Shown one piece after another: positions 16,902-24,718 of a DNA stretch of 64,000 nt (the first letter of the stretch is position 1; every line of letters begins with the position of its first letter). Under the pieces are notes generated by a model. It saw nothing but the letters and a program-made list of their open reading frames with translations. It did no database searches and was not told where the DNA came from. The stretch comes from an uncultured Halobacteriovorax sp. (lineage in GTDB: Bacteria; Bdellovibrionota; Bacteriovoracia; Bacteriovoracales; Bacteriovoracaceae), in contig CAJXVS010000001.1 in assembly GCA_913061265.1 (NCBI GenBank), positions 124,001 to 188,000 of the forward strand, read 5' to 3'. The position numbers and the translations under genes were made by a program.

Positions 16902-18074
16902 TTAGTACAACCATTTTTTTACTGAGTTATTATTTCCTAAAACAATACCCTGACGCCTAAAGGCCCAGCACATATAGCTTATAGACACAAAGAAACTGGC
17001 AGGGAGCCTATTGAGGACTCCTACTTTACAGCCAAGAAGAGTCGTCTTCCCTCCAAAGCCCATAGGTCCAATCCCAAATTTATTAGAGGTTTCAACAATA
17101 TCATTCTCTAGTTTTTTAAGATCTGGGTGATCATTGGTATCGTCAAGCATTCTTAGAAGCATCTCTTTGGACTTAGCGTAACCGGCTCCGCGATCTCCAC
17201 CAATAGCAACTCCGAGAACTCCAGGTCCACAGCCTTTTCCTTGAGCTTGAATAACAGCGTCTAAGATAACCTTTCTTACGCCATCAAGATCTCGCCCAGC
17301 ATTTAGGCCTGTATCAGGAAGCTTGTATTGCGCCCCAACGTTCTCACAACCGCCGCCTTTAAGCATAAGCTTAACTTCAACTGTAGATTTATTATGCTCA
17401 TGAAAATGAATATCAGGATGCCCAGGACCAATATTCATAGTCTCATTCTTTCCTGTTAATGAATCCACAGAGTTTTGTCTTAAAAAGCCAAGCTCTGTTG
17501 CTTTGACTACGGCCTTATGAATAACTTTCACAAAGTCATTTTGTCTAAAACCAGGAGGATGCTCTACGTAGAAAAGTATGGTCCCAGTATCTTGACAGAT
17601 AGGCTGAGATTTCTTTTTAGCGAGTTCAATATTTGTTTTGATAATACCCATGGCGTATTCAGCCGTGGTGTTTTTCTCTTCGTCGTGTAGGGCCTTGAGG
17701 ACAACCTTTTGAATATCATCAGGAAGCACAGTTGAAGTGATACGAATAAGCTCTAAAAGAGAATCAAAGAGTTGATCCTTTTTCTTAACAGGTTTCTTTT
17801 TCGTAATCTTCTTAGCTACTTTCTTTTTTGTAGTTTTTTTAGCAACTTTCTTTTTCGTGGCTTTCTTAGCTACTTTCTTTTTCGTAGCTTTCTTAGCAAC
17901 TTTCTTTTTCGTAGCTTTCTTAGCAACTTTCTTTTTCGTGGCTTTCTTAGCAACTTTCTTTTTCGTGGCTTTCTTAGCTACTTTCTTTTTCGTGGCTTTT
18001 TTAGCTACTTTCTTTTTCGTGGCTTTTTTAGCTACTTTCTTTTTCGTAGCTTTTTTAGCCTTCTTTTTAGACAT
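16902..18074 (-). CDS. Class I fumarate hydratase, alpha subunit with an N-terminal lysine-rich repeat tail
   Basis: Translation should begin at ATG 18074 (MSKKKAKK), preceded by AAGGGGA; starting further upstream at 18128 has no support. Residues ~6-100 are ten tandem nonapeptides of the type KKATKKKVA, eight nearly identical and two degenerate, giving an extremely basic histone-H1-like tail. The fumarase alpha domain follows without interruption: CQDTGT (around residue 158), GGGCENVG (around 243) and GKGCGPGVLG (around 280) supply the three cysteines expected to hold the [4Fe-4S] cluster, and the GGDRGAGYAKSKE stretch is intact. The core is therefore predicted to be active. The tail is not part of known fumarases that I can recall. 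Its function (nucleic acid, polyphosphate or membrane binding) is open. Confidence 0.9.
   Translation of the reverse strand: MSKKKAKKATKKKVAKKATKKKVAKKATKKKVAKKATKKKVAKKATKKKVAKKATKKKVAKKATKKKVAKKATKKKVAKKTTKKKVAKKITKKKPVKKKDQLFDSLLELIRITSTVLPDDIQKVVLKALHDEEKNTTAEYAMGIIKTNIELAKKKSQPICQDTGTILFYVEHPPGFRQNDFVKVIHKAVVKATELGFLRQNSVDSLTGKNETMNIGPGHPDIHFHEHNKSTVEVKLMLKGGGCENVGAQYKLPDTGLNAGRDLDGVRKVILDAVIQAQGKGCGPGVLGVAIGGDRGAGYAKSKEMLLRMLDDTNDHPDLKKLENDIVETSNKFGIGPMGFGGKTTLLGCKVGVLNRLPASFFVSISYMCWAFRRQGIVLGNNNSVKKWLY
17793..18062. repeat. 27-bp tandem repeat encoding the fumarase lysine tail
   Basis: About ten head-to-tail 27-bp units occupy this tract. Each reads on the minus strand as Lys-Lys-Ala-Thr-Lys-Lys-Lys-Val-Ala, and copies differ mainly at third positions (GCC/GCT/GCA). 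The two units nearest the catalytic domain have Ala changed to Thr and Ile. Unit length is a multiple of three, so gain or loss of copies would change tail length without shifting the frame. Confidence 0.9.
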
Positions 18075-18192
18075 GAAGGAATCCCCTTTAATTGTTTTCA
18101 GACTTAGGGAGTATAACAATTTCCACACCCTTTTGAGAATAACGCGTCTCTGAAAATAACCTTGTTAACAGCTCCCCCTCGCGGTGGTAAAA

Positions 18193-20235
18193 ATGGGGGT
18201 GATTTCTTTATCAGGCCTTAATGACCCGCAGCGCGAAGCTGCAAGTACTATCGATGGACCAGTTCTAATACTGGCAGGGGCAGGCTCAGGTAAAACCCGT
18301 ACTATTACTTATAGAATCGCCCATATGGTGGACAACCTGCAAATGGATCCTAAAACGATCCTAGGGGTTAGTTTCACCAATAAAGCTTCTAAAGAGATGA
18401 AAGAGAGAGTGATTACTCTCCTTGGTAAAAGAAAGGCCCGCGGCATCACCTTGGCCACTTTTCACTCCCTTGGGGTTAAGATCTTAAAAGAAGAAATCCA
18501 CCTCCTTGGTTACCATAAGAACTTTTCGATCTACGATACCTCTGATCAAACCTCCATTGTCAGAGAGGCCTTAAAGTCGATTAAGACCGAGAAGACCTTT
18601 GATAGAAAACAGATCATGTCTAAGATTGGTTATTTAAAAAATAAAGGAATCATGTCTGAAGACTTTATCTCTTCTGTTTATTTTGATGAAGATGATCCTT
18701 ATGACTTAATGGTTGAATATGTTTACCGCTATTATCAAGATAAGCTCAAGTTCTATAATGCCATCGACTTTGATGATATCTTAAACCTAGTTGTTCGCCT
18801 CTTTAGAGAATTTCCTGATGTGACGACTAAGTACTCTGAGAAGTTCAAGTACGTCATGGTTGATGAGTATCAAGATACTAATACCCTTCAATTTGAATTG
18901 ATCATGGGCCTGACTAAGACCCATAATAACCTCTGTGTGGTAGGTGATGATGATCAGGCCATCTACGCATTTAGAGGAGCTGATGTCTCTAATATCCTAG
19001 AGTTTGAAAAGAAATTTGAAGGTGCAAAGGTAGTAAAGTTAGAGGAAAACTACCGCTCTACTATGCCTATTCTGGACCTTGCCAATAAAGTCATTAAAGA
19101 AAATAAAAACCGAAGAGAGAAATCTCTTTGGTCTAAGATAGAAAGCTCTGATAGGCCCTTTCTTTGGTTAACTGCTGATACCGATCATGAGGCGCAAGTG
19201 GTTGTCGATGAGATTGTTCAGCATCAAGGACGAGGCGGCCACTTAGGTGATATGGCGGTCCTCTACAGAAGTAATACTCAGGCTCAGCCCATTGAAGATC
19301 AATTAAGACTCTCGCAAGTTCCCTACACTATTCTTGGTGGTCAGAAGTTCTATGAGAAAAAAGAAGTCAAAGATCTTATTGGCTACCTTAGTGTTATCTT
19401 AAATCCTAAAGATCAGATTGCTCTTAGACGAATTCTCAATATCCCTCACAGGGGAATTGGTAACGTCACTTTAGAGAAGTACCTAAACCTCTCTGAAGAA
19501 AAGCAAGTCACTCTCTTTCAGGCCCTTGAACTAGAGCCTGGTCTTGATCCAAGACGCCATGATCAAATTGTTCATTTCACGAAGCTTATTAGAAAGTTTC
19601 AAAACAGCTTTGAGAACTCTCCCCTTCCTGAAGCAATATCTGCAATGGTGGATGATATTGAATATTTAAAGTTTGTCGAAAAGTCATATGACTCCGTAAA
19701 ACAAGTCGATCAAAGAAAAAATGATGTTCATATGTTCGTTGAATCCGCTGTCAGGTTCTTAAAATACAATCAAGGACAGGGCTCCTTAAAGATGTTTGTT
19801 GAAAGACTTCTTCTTCAGGATAATCAAGATGAGCGCGATGAAGATGATGACGACGACGTAAGAAAGAACGAAGTTACTATGATGACTCTTCATAGTTCGA
19901 AAGGGCTAGAGTTTGATACGGTCTTCCTTATAGGTATGGAGGAAGAGACCCTTCCCCATAAACGAGTTCTTCAATTAGGTGAAGATATTGGAGAAGAAAG
20001 ACGCCTCGCCTACGTTGGGATTACTAGGGCCCAGCAAAAGCTTGTCATGACCTATTGTAAAGAGAGAAAGCTCTACGGAAGAGATTCTGTTAGGCATAAA
20101 AGCCGTTTTCTAAACGAACTTGGAAACTTCTACACAGAACAAGACCGCACTACCTTTGGCCATCTTACTGAAGATGAGGCCACAGAATACAAATCAAGTT
20201 TTTTTAATAATCTTATCGATGGACTCGATGAATAA
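18193..20235 (+). CDS. rep: UvrD/Rep-family superfamily 1 DNA helicase, most like Rep
   Basis: This 680-residue protein carries the ordered SF1A helicase motifs: Walker A GAGSGKTRT (near residue 30), FTNKASKEMKER, TFHSLG, Walker B DEYQDTN, GDDDQAIYAFRGAD, LEENYRST, MTLHSSKGLEF and EERRLAYVGITRAQ. The GDDDQ motif, the ARGITLATFHSLG context and the length fit Rep slightly better than UvrD or PcrA. It should unwind DNA 3' to 5' at stalled forks or in repair. The start is ambiguous: GTG at 18184 gives three extra residues and ATG 18193 is preferred. An acidic stretch (DERDEDDDDD, near 550) is unusual. A strong hairpin terminator follows immediately. Confidence 0.88.
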   Translation: MGVISLSGLNDPQREAASTIDGPVLILAGAGSGKTRTITYRIAHMVDNLQMDPKTILGVSFTNKASKEMKERVITLLGKRKARGITLATFHSLGVKILKEEIHLLGYHKNFSIYDTSDQTSIVREALKSIKTEKTFDRKQIMSKIGYLKNKGIMSEDFISSVYFDEDDPYDLMVEYVYRYYQDKLKFYNAIDFDDILNLVVRLFREFPDVTTKYSEKFKYVMVDEYQDTNTLQFELIMGLTKTHNNLCVVGDDDQAIYAFRGADVSNILEFEKKFEGAKVVKLEENYRSTMPILDLANKVIKENKNRREKSLWSKIESSDRPFLWLTADTDHEAQVVVDEIVQHQGRGGHLGDMAVLYRSNTQAQPIEDQLRLSQVPYTILGGQKFYEKKEVKDLIGYLSVILNPKDQIALRRILNIPHRGIGNVTLEKYLNLSEEKQVTLFQALELEPGLDPRRHDQIVHFTKLIRKFQNSFENSPLPEAISAMVDDIEYLKFVEKSYDSVKQVDQRKNDVHMFVESAVRFLKYNQGQGSLKMFVERLLLQDNQDERDEDDDDDVRKNEVTMMTLHSSKGLEFDTVFLIGMEEETLPHKRVLQLGEDIGEERRLAYVGITRAQQKLVMTYCKERKLYGRDSVRHKSRFLNELGNFYTEQDRTTFGHLTEDEATEYKSSFFNNLIDGLDE

Positions 20236-20265
20236 AAAAAAAGCCCGTGGCTAGACGGGCTTTTT
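20236..20265. terminator. Bidirectional rho-independent terminator
   Basis: GCCCGT (20243-20248) pairs with ACGGGC (20255-20260) around a 6-base loop, extended by flanking A/T pairs. There is an A-run before and a T-run after the stem, so it can end both the helicase transcript and the convergent leftward transcript that stops at 20303. Confidence 0.9.
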
Positions 20266-20302
20266 GTATGATGAACAAAGATCTTCCTAATCAATTGCTT
20301 TT

Positions 20303-21442
20303 TTAATCTAAAGTATCTACTTGAAGGGCCATGACTCCTTTTCTTACTTTCCCGTCTGGAAAAGTATTAGTCGTTGTACCTTTAAGTCTAATATTTGTAT
20401 AAGTCGCTCCAGACTTATGAAGAACGATCACTTCTGAAGAAACAGAGAGAACAGCATCGATTCTATAGTCCCCATTTATTGAAAAACTTAAACGACTAGT
20501 TCCTCTGGCTGTTTGATCATATACAAGGTTTGAGATTCCACCATTTTCGATTGAATACTCTTGGTAACCAGATCCAAAGTTAACTCCTAGAGAGAAAACA
20601 TCAACCTTTGTTTTTGTATCGTTAAATTTAAGTGTTGAAGTAAAGTCACCTTCTTCTTTCTCTTTTGAATTAACAACGATAAGACCTTTAAAACCTGCGT
20701 AAGCGCTATAATCTTCAACAAGAGCAACACCTAGGTCTCTTCCCATTTGCCTGATAGTTAGAACTTTTTCTTCAAGATCTCTAACAGCTGAGATTTTATC
20801 TTGTAGAGCTCCACATTGAGTGATTCCTTCTTGATAAGATGACTCTTGCTCTACTGATAGTTCGTCAAACTTCTTTAAGTTTCTTTTTAACTCTGAACAT
20901 TTCTTTGGAAGTTTAGCTTTAGCGATAGTTGTCTCATCTGCTTCAAGCTTACACTTTCTTTTATTTTCTTTTAATTTAAAGCAAGGAAACTGACTTAGTA
21001 CTGACTTAATCATTGGCTGAACCTGTGCTTCAGTCGCCTTAATTCCAAACTGTACTTGCTTTAATTTTCTGAGTGAATTGTCCTTTAACTTACCTAAACT
21101 TAAAATGGCCGTAGAGATTTGAGCAATCTTGCTTCCACTTGTTGATTCCGCGGCGTAAGTAAGAGGAAGTTGATCTCCATAAGAGAGTCTAGACATTACT
21201 GTCTTCCACTGCATTTCAGGGTAAGCATAAGAATAACCAACAAGATCTTCACCTTGCGGGAAAGTTAAAATTGTTGCGTCACCAATCGTACCATCAAAAG
21301 TCTTATTCACTTGGAACTGACTGACTTCCTTTGCGTGGTGAATATCTGATGTAATATCAATTTTATCTGCTTTAGGACCACCGCAGCTCATAAGGGAGCC
21401 AAGGGCCAAGGTCGCTGAAAGTATGATTATTTGTTTTTTCAT
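20303..21442 (-). CDS. Lipoprotein of unknown function
   Basis: The 379-residue precursor has a lipoprotein signal with lipobox SLMSC-G near residues 16-20. A central Lys/Leu/Glu-rich region (~110-240) contains four cysteines (CFKLKENKRKC, CSELKR, CGAL), probably two disulfides, and looks helical. The C-terminal third is beta-rich. No family is recognised. It lies 31 bp downstream of the barrel-like protein gene at 21474 and probably shares its transcript, which suggests an outer-membrane-associated partner. Transcription would end at the shared terminator at 20236-20265. Confidence 0.72.
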   Translation of the reverse strand: MKKQIIILSATLALGSLMSCGGPKADKIDITSDIHHAKEVSQFQVNKTFDGTIGDATILTFPQGEDLVGYSYAYPEMQWKTVMSRLSYGDQLPLTYAAESTSGSKIAQISTAILSLGKLKDNSLRKLKQVQFGIKATEAQVQPMIKSVLSQFPCFKLKENKRKCKLEADETTIAKAKLPKKCSELKRNLKKFDELSVEQESSYQEGITQCGALQDKISAVRDLEEKVLTIRQMGRDLGVALVEDYSAYAGFKGLIVVNSKEKEEGDFTSTLKFNDTKTKVDVFSLGVNFGSGYQEYSIENGGISNLVYDQTARGTSRLSFSINGDYRIDAVLSVSSEVIVLHKSGATYTNIRLKGTTTNTFPDGKVRKGVMALQVDTLD

Positions 21443-21473
21443 TTCTATATCCTTTTAACTTTATCTTTAATAA

Positions 21474-22727
21474 TTAGAAAAACATTGAGAAATCAATTGT
21501 CGTTAATGGTGAAGCGACAACATTTTTCCCTGTTAATACTCGGCTATGACCAACACTTACTTTCATTGGAGCAAAGAATTTTCCAGCTCTAAAAAGCGAG
21601 ATAGTGTCATACCCTGCCGTTACTTGAAGAGTCTGCATATTTTGAACAGAGTCTTTCTTAAGTAATTCATATCTAGAGGCTTCATATTGGTCTCCTGAGT
21701 AATCATCCCCTTGCTTGTACTGAATTGCGTACCCAGCACCAAGATTGATTCCATGAAAATTCCATGCAGCCGCGAGTTCTGCTTTAGAGATATCTCCAAG
21801 GTCACGAGAAGTACTTCTATCAACATCTGGAGTTAAACTAGAAGTATGAGTAAAAGGAACTCTCTTAGCTACTGTGTCTGCGAATTGAAGAGTATGACTT
21901 ACAGCTGCCGTAAAAGTAATATGCTTATTTGCGTAAAAATCATTGGCAAAACCAAGTTCAAGATCGGTTTGTCCGTCTCCGCCACCGATATCAACCACTT
22001 TATCAGGGTTAACTTCTTTACCAGTAGGAAGAGTTAGAGCAGAAACGAAAGTGAAGGCAGATTTCTTACCTTCAAAAGCTTTATACTTAGAAACTAATTT
22101 AATATCTCCAAGCTTAGTATCGTTTTCATTTTCTAATTTTTCGTAGTTGTATTCAGAGAGTTTTGCATTGATTGGGTCACCAAATTTTTCATCAAATTCT
22201 TCTGACTTTAATGGAGAACCTGTCTCAGCCGATAGCTCTTGTCTTAAAGCATCAATCATTCCAGGGTTTGTATGGCGAACACCTGTTGCTACGTTTGTGC
22301 TGTATCTAGTTACTGGAACTGCAATAGCGAGCGTATGTTTCTTTGTTAAACCTAAAGCAAAGATAGGAACATTGGCCTGAACAGACATATTGATCTGACC
22401 AACAGTCTCGCCCATTTCAGTGCCTTCGTTAGCACCGATGGCCATCATCTTTTGCTCTAATGAGCCTTTATCAACTGGGTCATACTGACCGTTGATCATA
22501 TCTCCAAAAGTGATCTTCTTCATAAGAGGATCAGCAAGGACAACATTATCACCATTACCATTAAATTTTTGGTCTGGGTTTGTGATAATACCTTTGTAAG
22601 TAAAGTTTCTAACACCCTTTGGTAAGACCTTCGCAGAAGGAAGTGCAATCGGTTGCCCTAGCCCGGCAGCGAAAGTAGAGGTGCTCAATAGTAGGGCCGT
22701 TATAGCCACGAGCTTTTTGTTCATCAT
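21474..22727 (-). CDS. Outer-membrane beta-barrel-like protein
   Basis: The 417-residue precursor has a signal peptide (cleavage near TFA-AG at residue ~21). The mature protein shows long alternating strands, Gly- and Asn-rich loops, and a C-terminal end DFSMFF with a terminal Phe, as in large outer-membrane barrels. Stretches such as SAFTFVSALTLPTGKEVNPD resemble the strand-turn pattern of porin-like transporter barrels, but the family is not certain. Translation starts at one of two adjacent ATG codons (22727 or 22724) after AGGAG. It lies upstream of the lipoprotein gene at 20303, an operon-like pair. Confidence 0.7.
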   Translation of the reverse strand: MMNKKLVAITALLLSTSTFAAGLGQPIALPSAKVLPKGVRNFTYKGIITNPDQKFNGNGDNVVLADPLMKKITFGDMINGQYDPVDKGSLEQKMMAIGANEGTEMGETVGQINMSVQANVPIFALGLTKKHTLAIAVPVTRYSTNVATGVRHTNPGMIDALRQELSAETGSPLKSEEFDEKFGDPINAKLSEYNYEKLENENDTKLGDIKLVSKYKAFEGKKSAFTFVSALTLPTGKEVNPDKVVDIGGGDGQTDLELGFANDFYANKHITFTAAVSHTLQFADTVAKRVPFTHTSSLTPDVDRSTSRDLGDISKAELAAAWNFHGINLGAGYAIQYKQGDDYSGDQYEASRYELLKKDSVQNMQTLQVTAGYDTISLFRAGKFFAPMKVSVGHSRVLTGKNVVASPLTTIDFSMFF

Positions 22728-22793
22728 TAACTCCTAAAATTTCAACTATATTCCATAGTCGTTTGTTTTATTTATTATTGACTCTCATTCTCG

Positions 22794-22845
22794 CTCACAT
22801 CGTCCCCACGTTGTGAGTGGAACAGCAGAACATCCGGTTCTGCTG
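22794..22845. terminator. Two consecutive hairpins between leftward genes
   Basis: CTCACA (22794) pairs with TGTGAG (22812), and CAGCAGAAC (22823-22831) pairs perfectly with GTTCTGCTG (22837-22845) over a five-base loop. They lie just after the stop of the gene ending at 22861 on the minus strand. The T-run after the second stem is poor, so termination is likely but may be incomplete. Confidence 0.55.
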
Positions 22846-22860
22846 CTTAACTGTAACCTT

Positions 22861-23712
22861 CTAGCTACATTTCTTATCGTAGTACTTAATGATCTCTTCT
22901 TGATCTGTATCTTCTTTAGGATCAAGGAATTGATTAACTTCATCTTGAGTCTCAGGAATAAGATTTGGATTATGAGCATCTTGAGTTTCTCTTTCAGACT
23001 CAGCAAAAGCATAGAATTCATCAGCAAGAGCACAGAATTCTGTCTTATACTTATTCTTCATTAGAGCAAAAAGCATGTAACGAGTTGTTGTCGAATTCGA
23101 AGCAACAGTAAAGTCGTCACCTTCAACTACAGTAGCGTCAAAACCTCTACGAATCATCTTGAGACCTTTTTCTTTATCGCCACCAAGAAGTCCTGGAACT
23201 TTAACGTAAGCTAGTCCTAAGATTCTATAGACACCGTATTCTTCAACAGTTTCATCAAGGTCGATTAACTCGTTCATCTTTGGCTTAAGAACTTTCTTAA
23301 AAAGCTTAAGTGGTTCTGTACCACCTTCAGCAAGTCCTCTTTTACCAATATTTGATCCATAGAAATAAAGAGCTCTAGCTCTTAAAGATTTATTTGATTC
23401 ATCATCTTTAAGCATCTTAGACGCTGCAAGACCGGCGTTTTCACCTTTAGTATGAACTTTGATTTGATCAGATGAAGACTTTTGACGAGTTCCTAAGAAA
23501 TAGAGAGCTTCCGACTGAGAAACTAATAACTCTGCTTTCTTAACAGTATTAACTTCATTTGCGGCTAAGGCTTCATAGATAGAAGCGGCTTTTTTAGCGT
23601 TTTGTGCATCTTCGCCTCTTTTAGAGAAAAGATCAGTGGCCACTTCAATAGTGTTTGCGCTTGCGTAAAAGCTACCTAAGAGTGAAATGCTTATGATTAA
23701 TGGCTTCAACAT
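22861..23712 (-). CDS. Secreted helical (TPR-like) protein
   Basis: ATG 23712 is chosen because AAGGG lies 8 bases upstream; an upstream start at 23769 would spoil the signal peptide. The 283-residue protein begins with a signal peptide (cleavage near YASA-NT, residue ~18), followed by helical Ala/Leu/Lys-rich repeats (NAKKAASIYEALAANEV, LRARALYFYGSNIGKRG). A segment VPGLLGGDKEKGLKMIRRGF near 175-194 has the look of tetratricopeptide-like helices. The C-terminus is acidic and ends KKCS. A periplasmic scaffold or binding role is plausible; nothing more specific can be said. Confidence 0.7.
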   Translation of the reverse strand: MLKPLIISISLLGSFYASANTIEVATDLFSKRGEDAQNAKKAASIYEALAANEVNTVKKAELLVSQSEALYFLGTRQKSSSDQIKVHTKGENAGLAASKMLKDDESNKSLRARALYFYGSNIGKRGLAEGGTEPLKLFKKVLKPKMNELIDLDETVEEYGVYRILGLAYVKVPGLLGGDKEKGLKMIRRGFDATVVEGDDFTVASNSTTTRYMLFALMKNKYKTEFCALADEFYAFAESERETQDAHNPNLIPETQDEVNQFLDPKEDTDQEEIIKYYDKKCS

Positions 23713-23781
23713 AGTTAATCCCTTGTAATTACACAGTAATAACGGTTTTTTAAGTTTTGGTTTCAGCAAAATATACGATAT

Positions 23782-23810
23782 TAGGGGGAATTTACAATAA
23801 ATTACCCCTA
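23782..23810. promoter_or_regulatory. 29-bp imperfect palindrome upstream of the TPR-like gene
   Basis: TAGGGG-g-AATTTA (23782-23794), CAA, and TAAATT-a-CCCCTA (23798-23810) form 13-bp arms with one mismatch. It lies about 70 bp upstream of ATG 23712, where a promoter would be expected. An operator for a dimeric regulator is the likeliest reading. The rest of the 176-bp gap shows nothing else convincing. Confidence 0.45.
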
Positions 23811-23945
23811 TGCTCTGTAATTGCTACACGGGTGGCAGAATCCTGTCATCAAAGCCAGAATTGCTGTTATAGGCCTTCAGAGGTGAAAGGGTGCTCATCC
23901 ATGAGCAAATCCTCCATGATTAAGACGCTTCCTTGCATCTCATGA

Positions 23946-24299
23946 TTAATCTTTAGTCGATTCTGAGGCCGAAGCGCTACCACTAATGATCAGTGTGGAG
24001 CGTCCGGTGAATGGGATGAGATTCCAGATGGCATCGCCCCAAGTGTACTCGTGGGTTAGGTTTAGATGCTCTAAGTCTCCGCAAACACGTTTATAGTCTT
24101 CAAAGATCCGTCTAAGGGAGGTGGACTGCCCGTCGGATCTAATATGATGTTTGATTTGAAAGTTATAGGTATCAGACGGTAACGACCATCTTGCCTTAGG
24201 GGCCAAGCACTTTCTAGGGCTTACCTTAATATGCTGAGAGCATGAGCTCAGGCACAAAAAACCTACTATAATGATGAGCTTGATTCTAGATCCTATCAT
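23946..24299 (-). CDS. Small lipoprotein, possibly Bor-like
   Basis: ATG 24299 (MIGSRIKL) is preferred over an upstream start at 24353 because it gives a clean lipoprotein signal with lipobox LSSC near residue 20. The 117-residue product has a mature part with the pattern CGDLEHLNLTHEYTWGDAIWN then LIPF and a basic strand near the end. This loosely recalls the lambda Bor lipoprotein layout (a cysteine, a Glu/Thr segment, then a hydrophobic strand). It overlaps the upstream lipoprotein gene by 14 bp, so the two are coupled and may be diverged duplicates. The tail SASASESTKD is low complexity. Confidence 0.6.
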   Translation of the reverse strand: MIGSRIKLIIIVGFLCLSSCSQHIKVSPRKCLAPKARWSLPSDTYNFQIKHHIRSDGQSTSLRRIFEDYKRVCGDLEHLNLTHEYTWGDAIWNLIPFTGRSTLIISGSASASESTKD

Positions 24300-24645
24300 C
24301 AGTTTTGATCCCAAAGCCTCTAACTTTATATGTTCTTGGAATATACAAACCAAAAGAGAGCCACGAATAAATAAGGTCCTCTGTAGTTTGATATTCTTCG
24401 ATGCTTATATTGGCAGCGCTAATAAGCCCGCTCTCTGATAATTTTTCGTCAACTTTTACGATGTGATCATGAGGAACAAGCCCCCAAAGATAGAACTCTT
24501 TTCTTCCAATGATTTCTCTTAAAGTATCGTGACCGGGTTTTGGAGAGAAGCTAGTAGAAATAAGACCCGACGATCGATAGTGCATCGTCGTACAGGAATT
24601 TAGGCATAGAACTGCCCATATGAGGGCCATTGCACCAAATCTCAT
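24286..24645 (-). CDS. Small Bor-like lipoprotein
   Basis: This 119-residue lipoprotein has lipobox LNSC near residues 15-18. The mature part FYLWGLVPHDHIVKVDEKL, then SIEEYQTTEDLIYSW, LSFGLYIPRTYKVRG, follows the order seen in the lambda Bor family: a strand ending in a Gly, a V-D segment, an E..QT helix, and an FGxYxP-type strand. Bor is an outer-membrane lipoprotein linked to serum resistance in lysogens. The similarity is by eye and distant, so no symbol is given. It is the first gene of an overlapping pair of small lipoproteins. Confidence 0.6.
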   Translation of the reverse strand: MRFGAMALIWAVLCLNSCTTMHYRSSGLISTSFSPKPGHDTLREIIGRKEFYLWGLVPHDHIVKVDEKLSESGLISAANISIEEYQTTEDLIYSWLSFGLYIPRTYKVRGFGIKTDDRI

Positions 24646-24718
24646 TTTCTTCCTTGAATCGAGTCATTTATTGGATTACTTAAATTTTGAGTGAGCTATA
24701 GCTTATTGTCAAATTGAT

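Noticed and set aside
17793-18062. Possible CRISPR array
   Set aside because: Units are directly adjacent without spacers and encode protein in frame.
17772-18153. Long plus-strand open frames full of Phe/Leu repeats opposite the lysine tail
   Set aside because: They are the antisense reading of the 27-bp repeat; the lysine-rich frame continues into a true fumarase with a good ribosome binding site.
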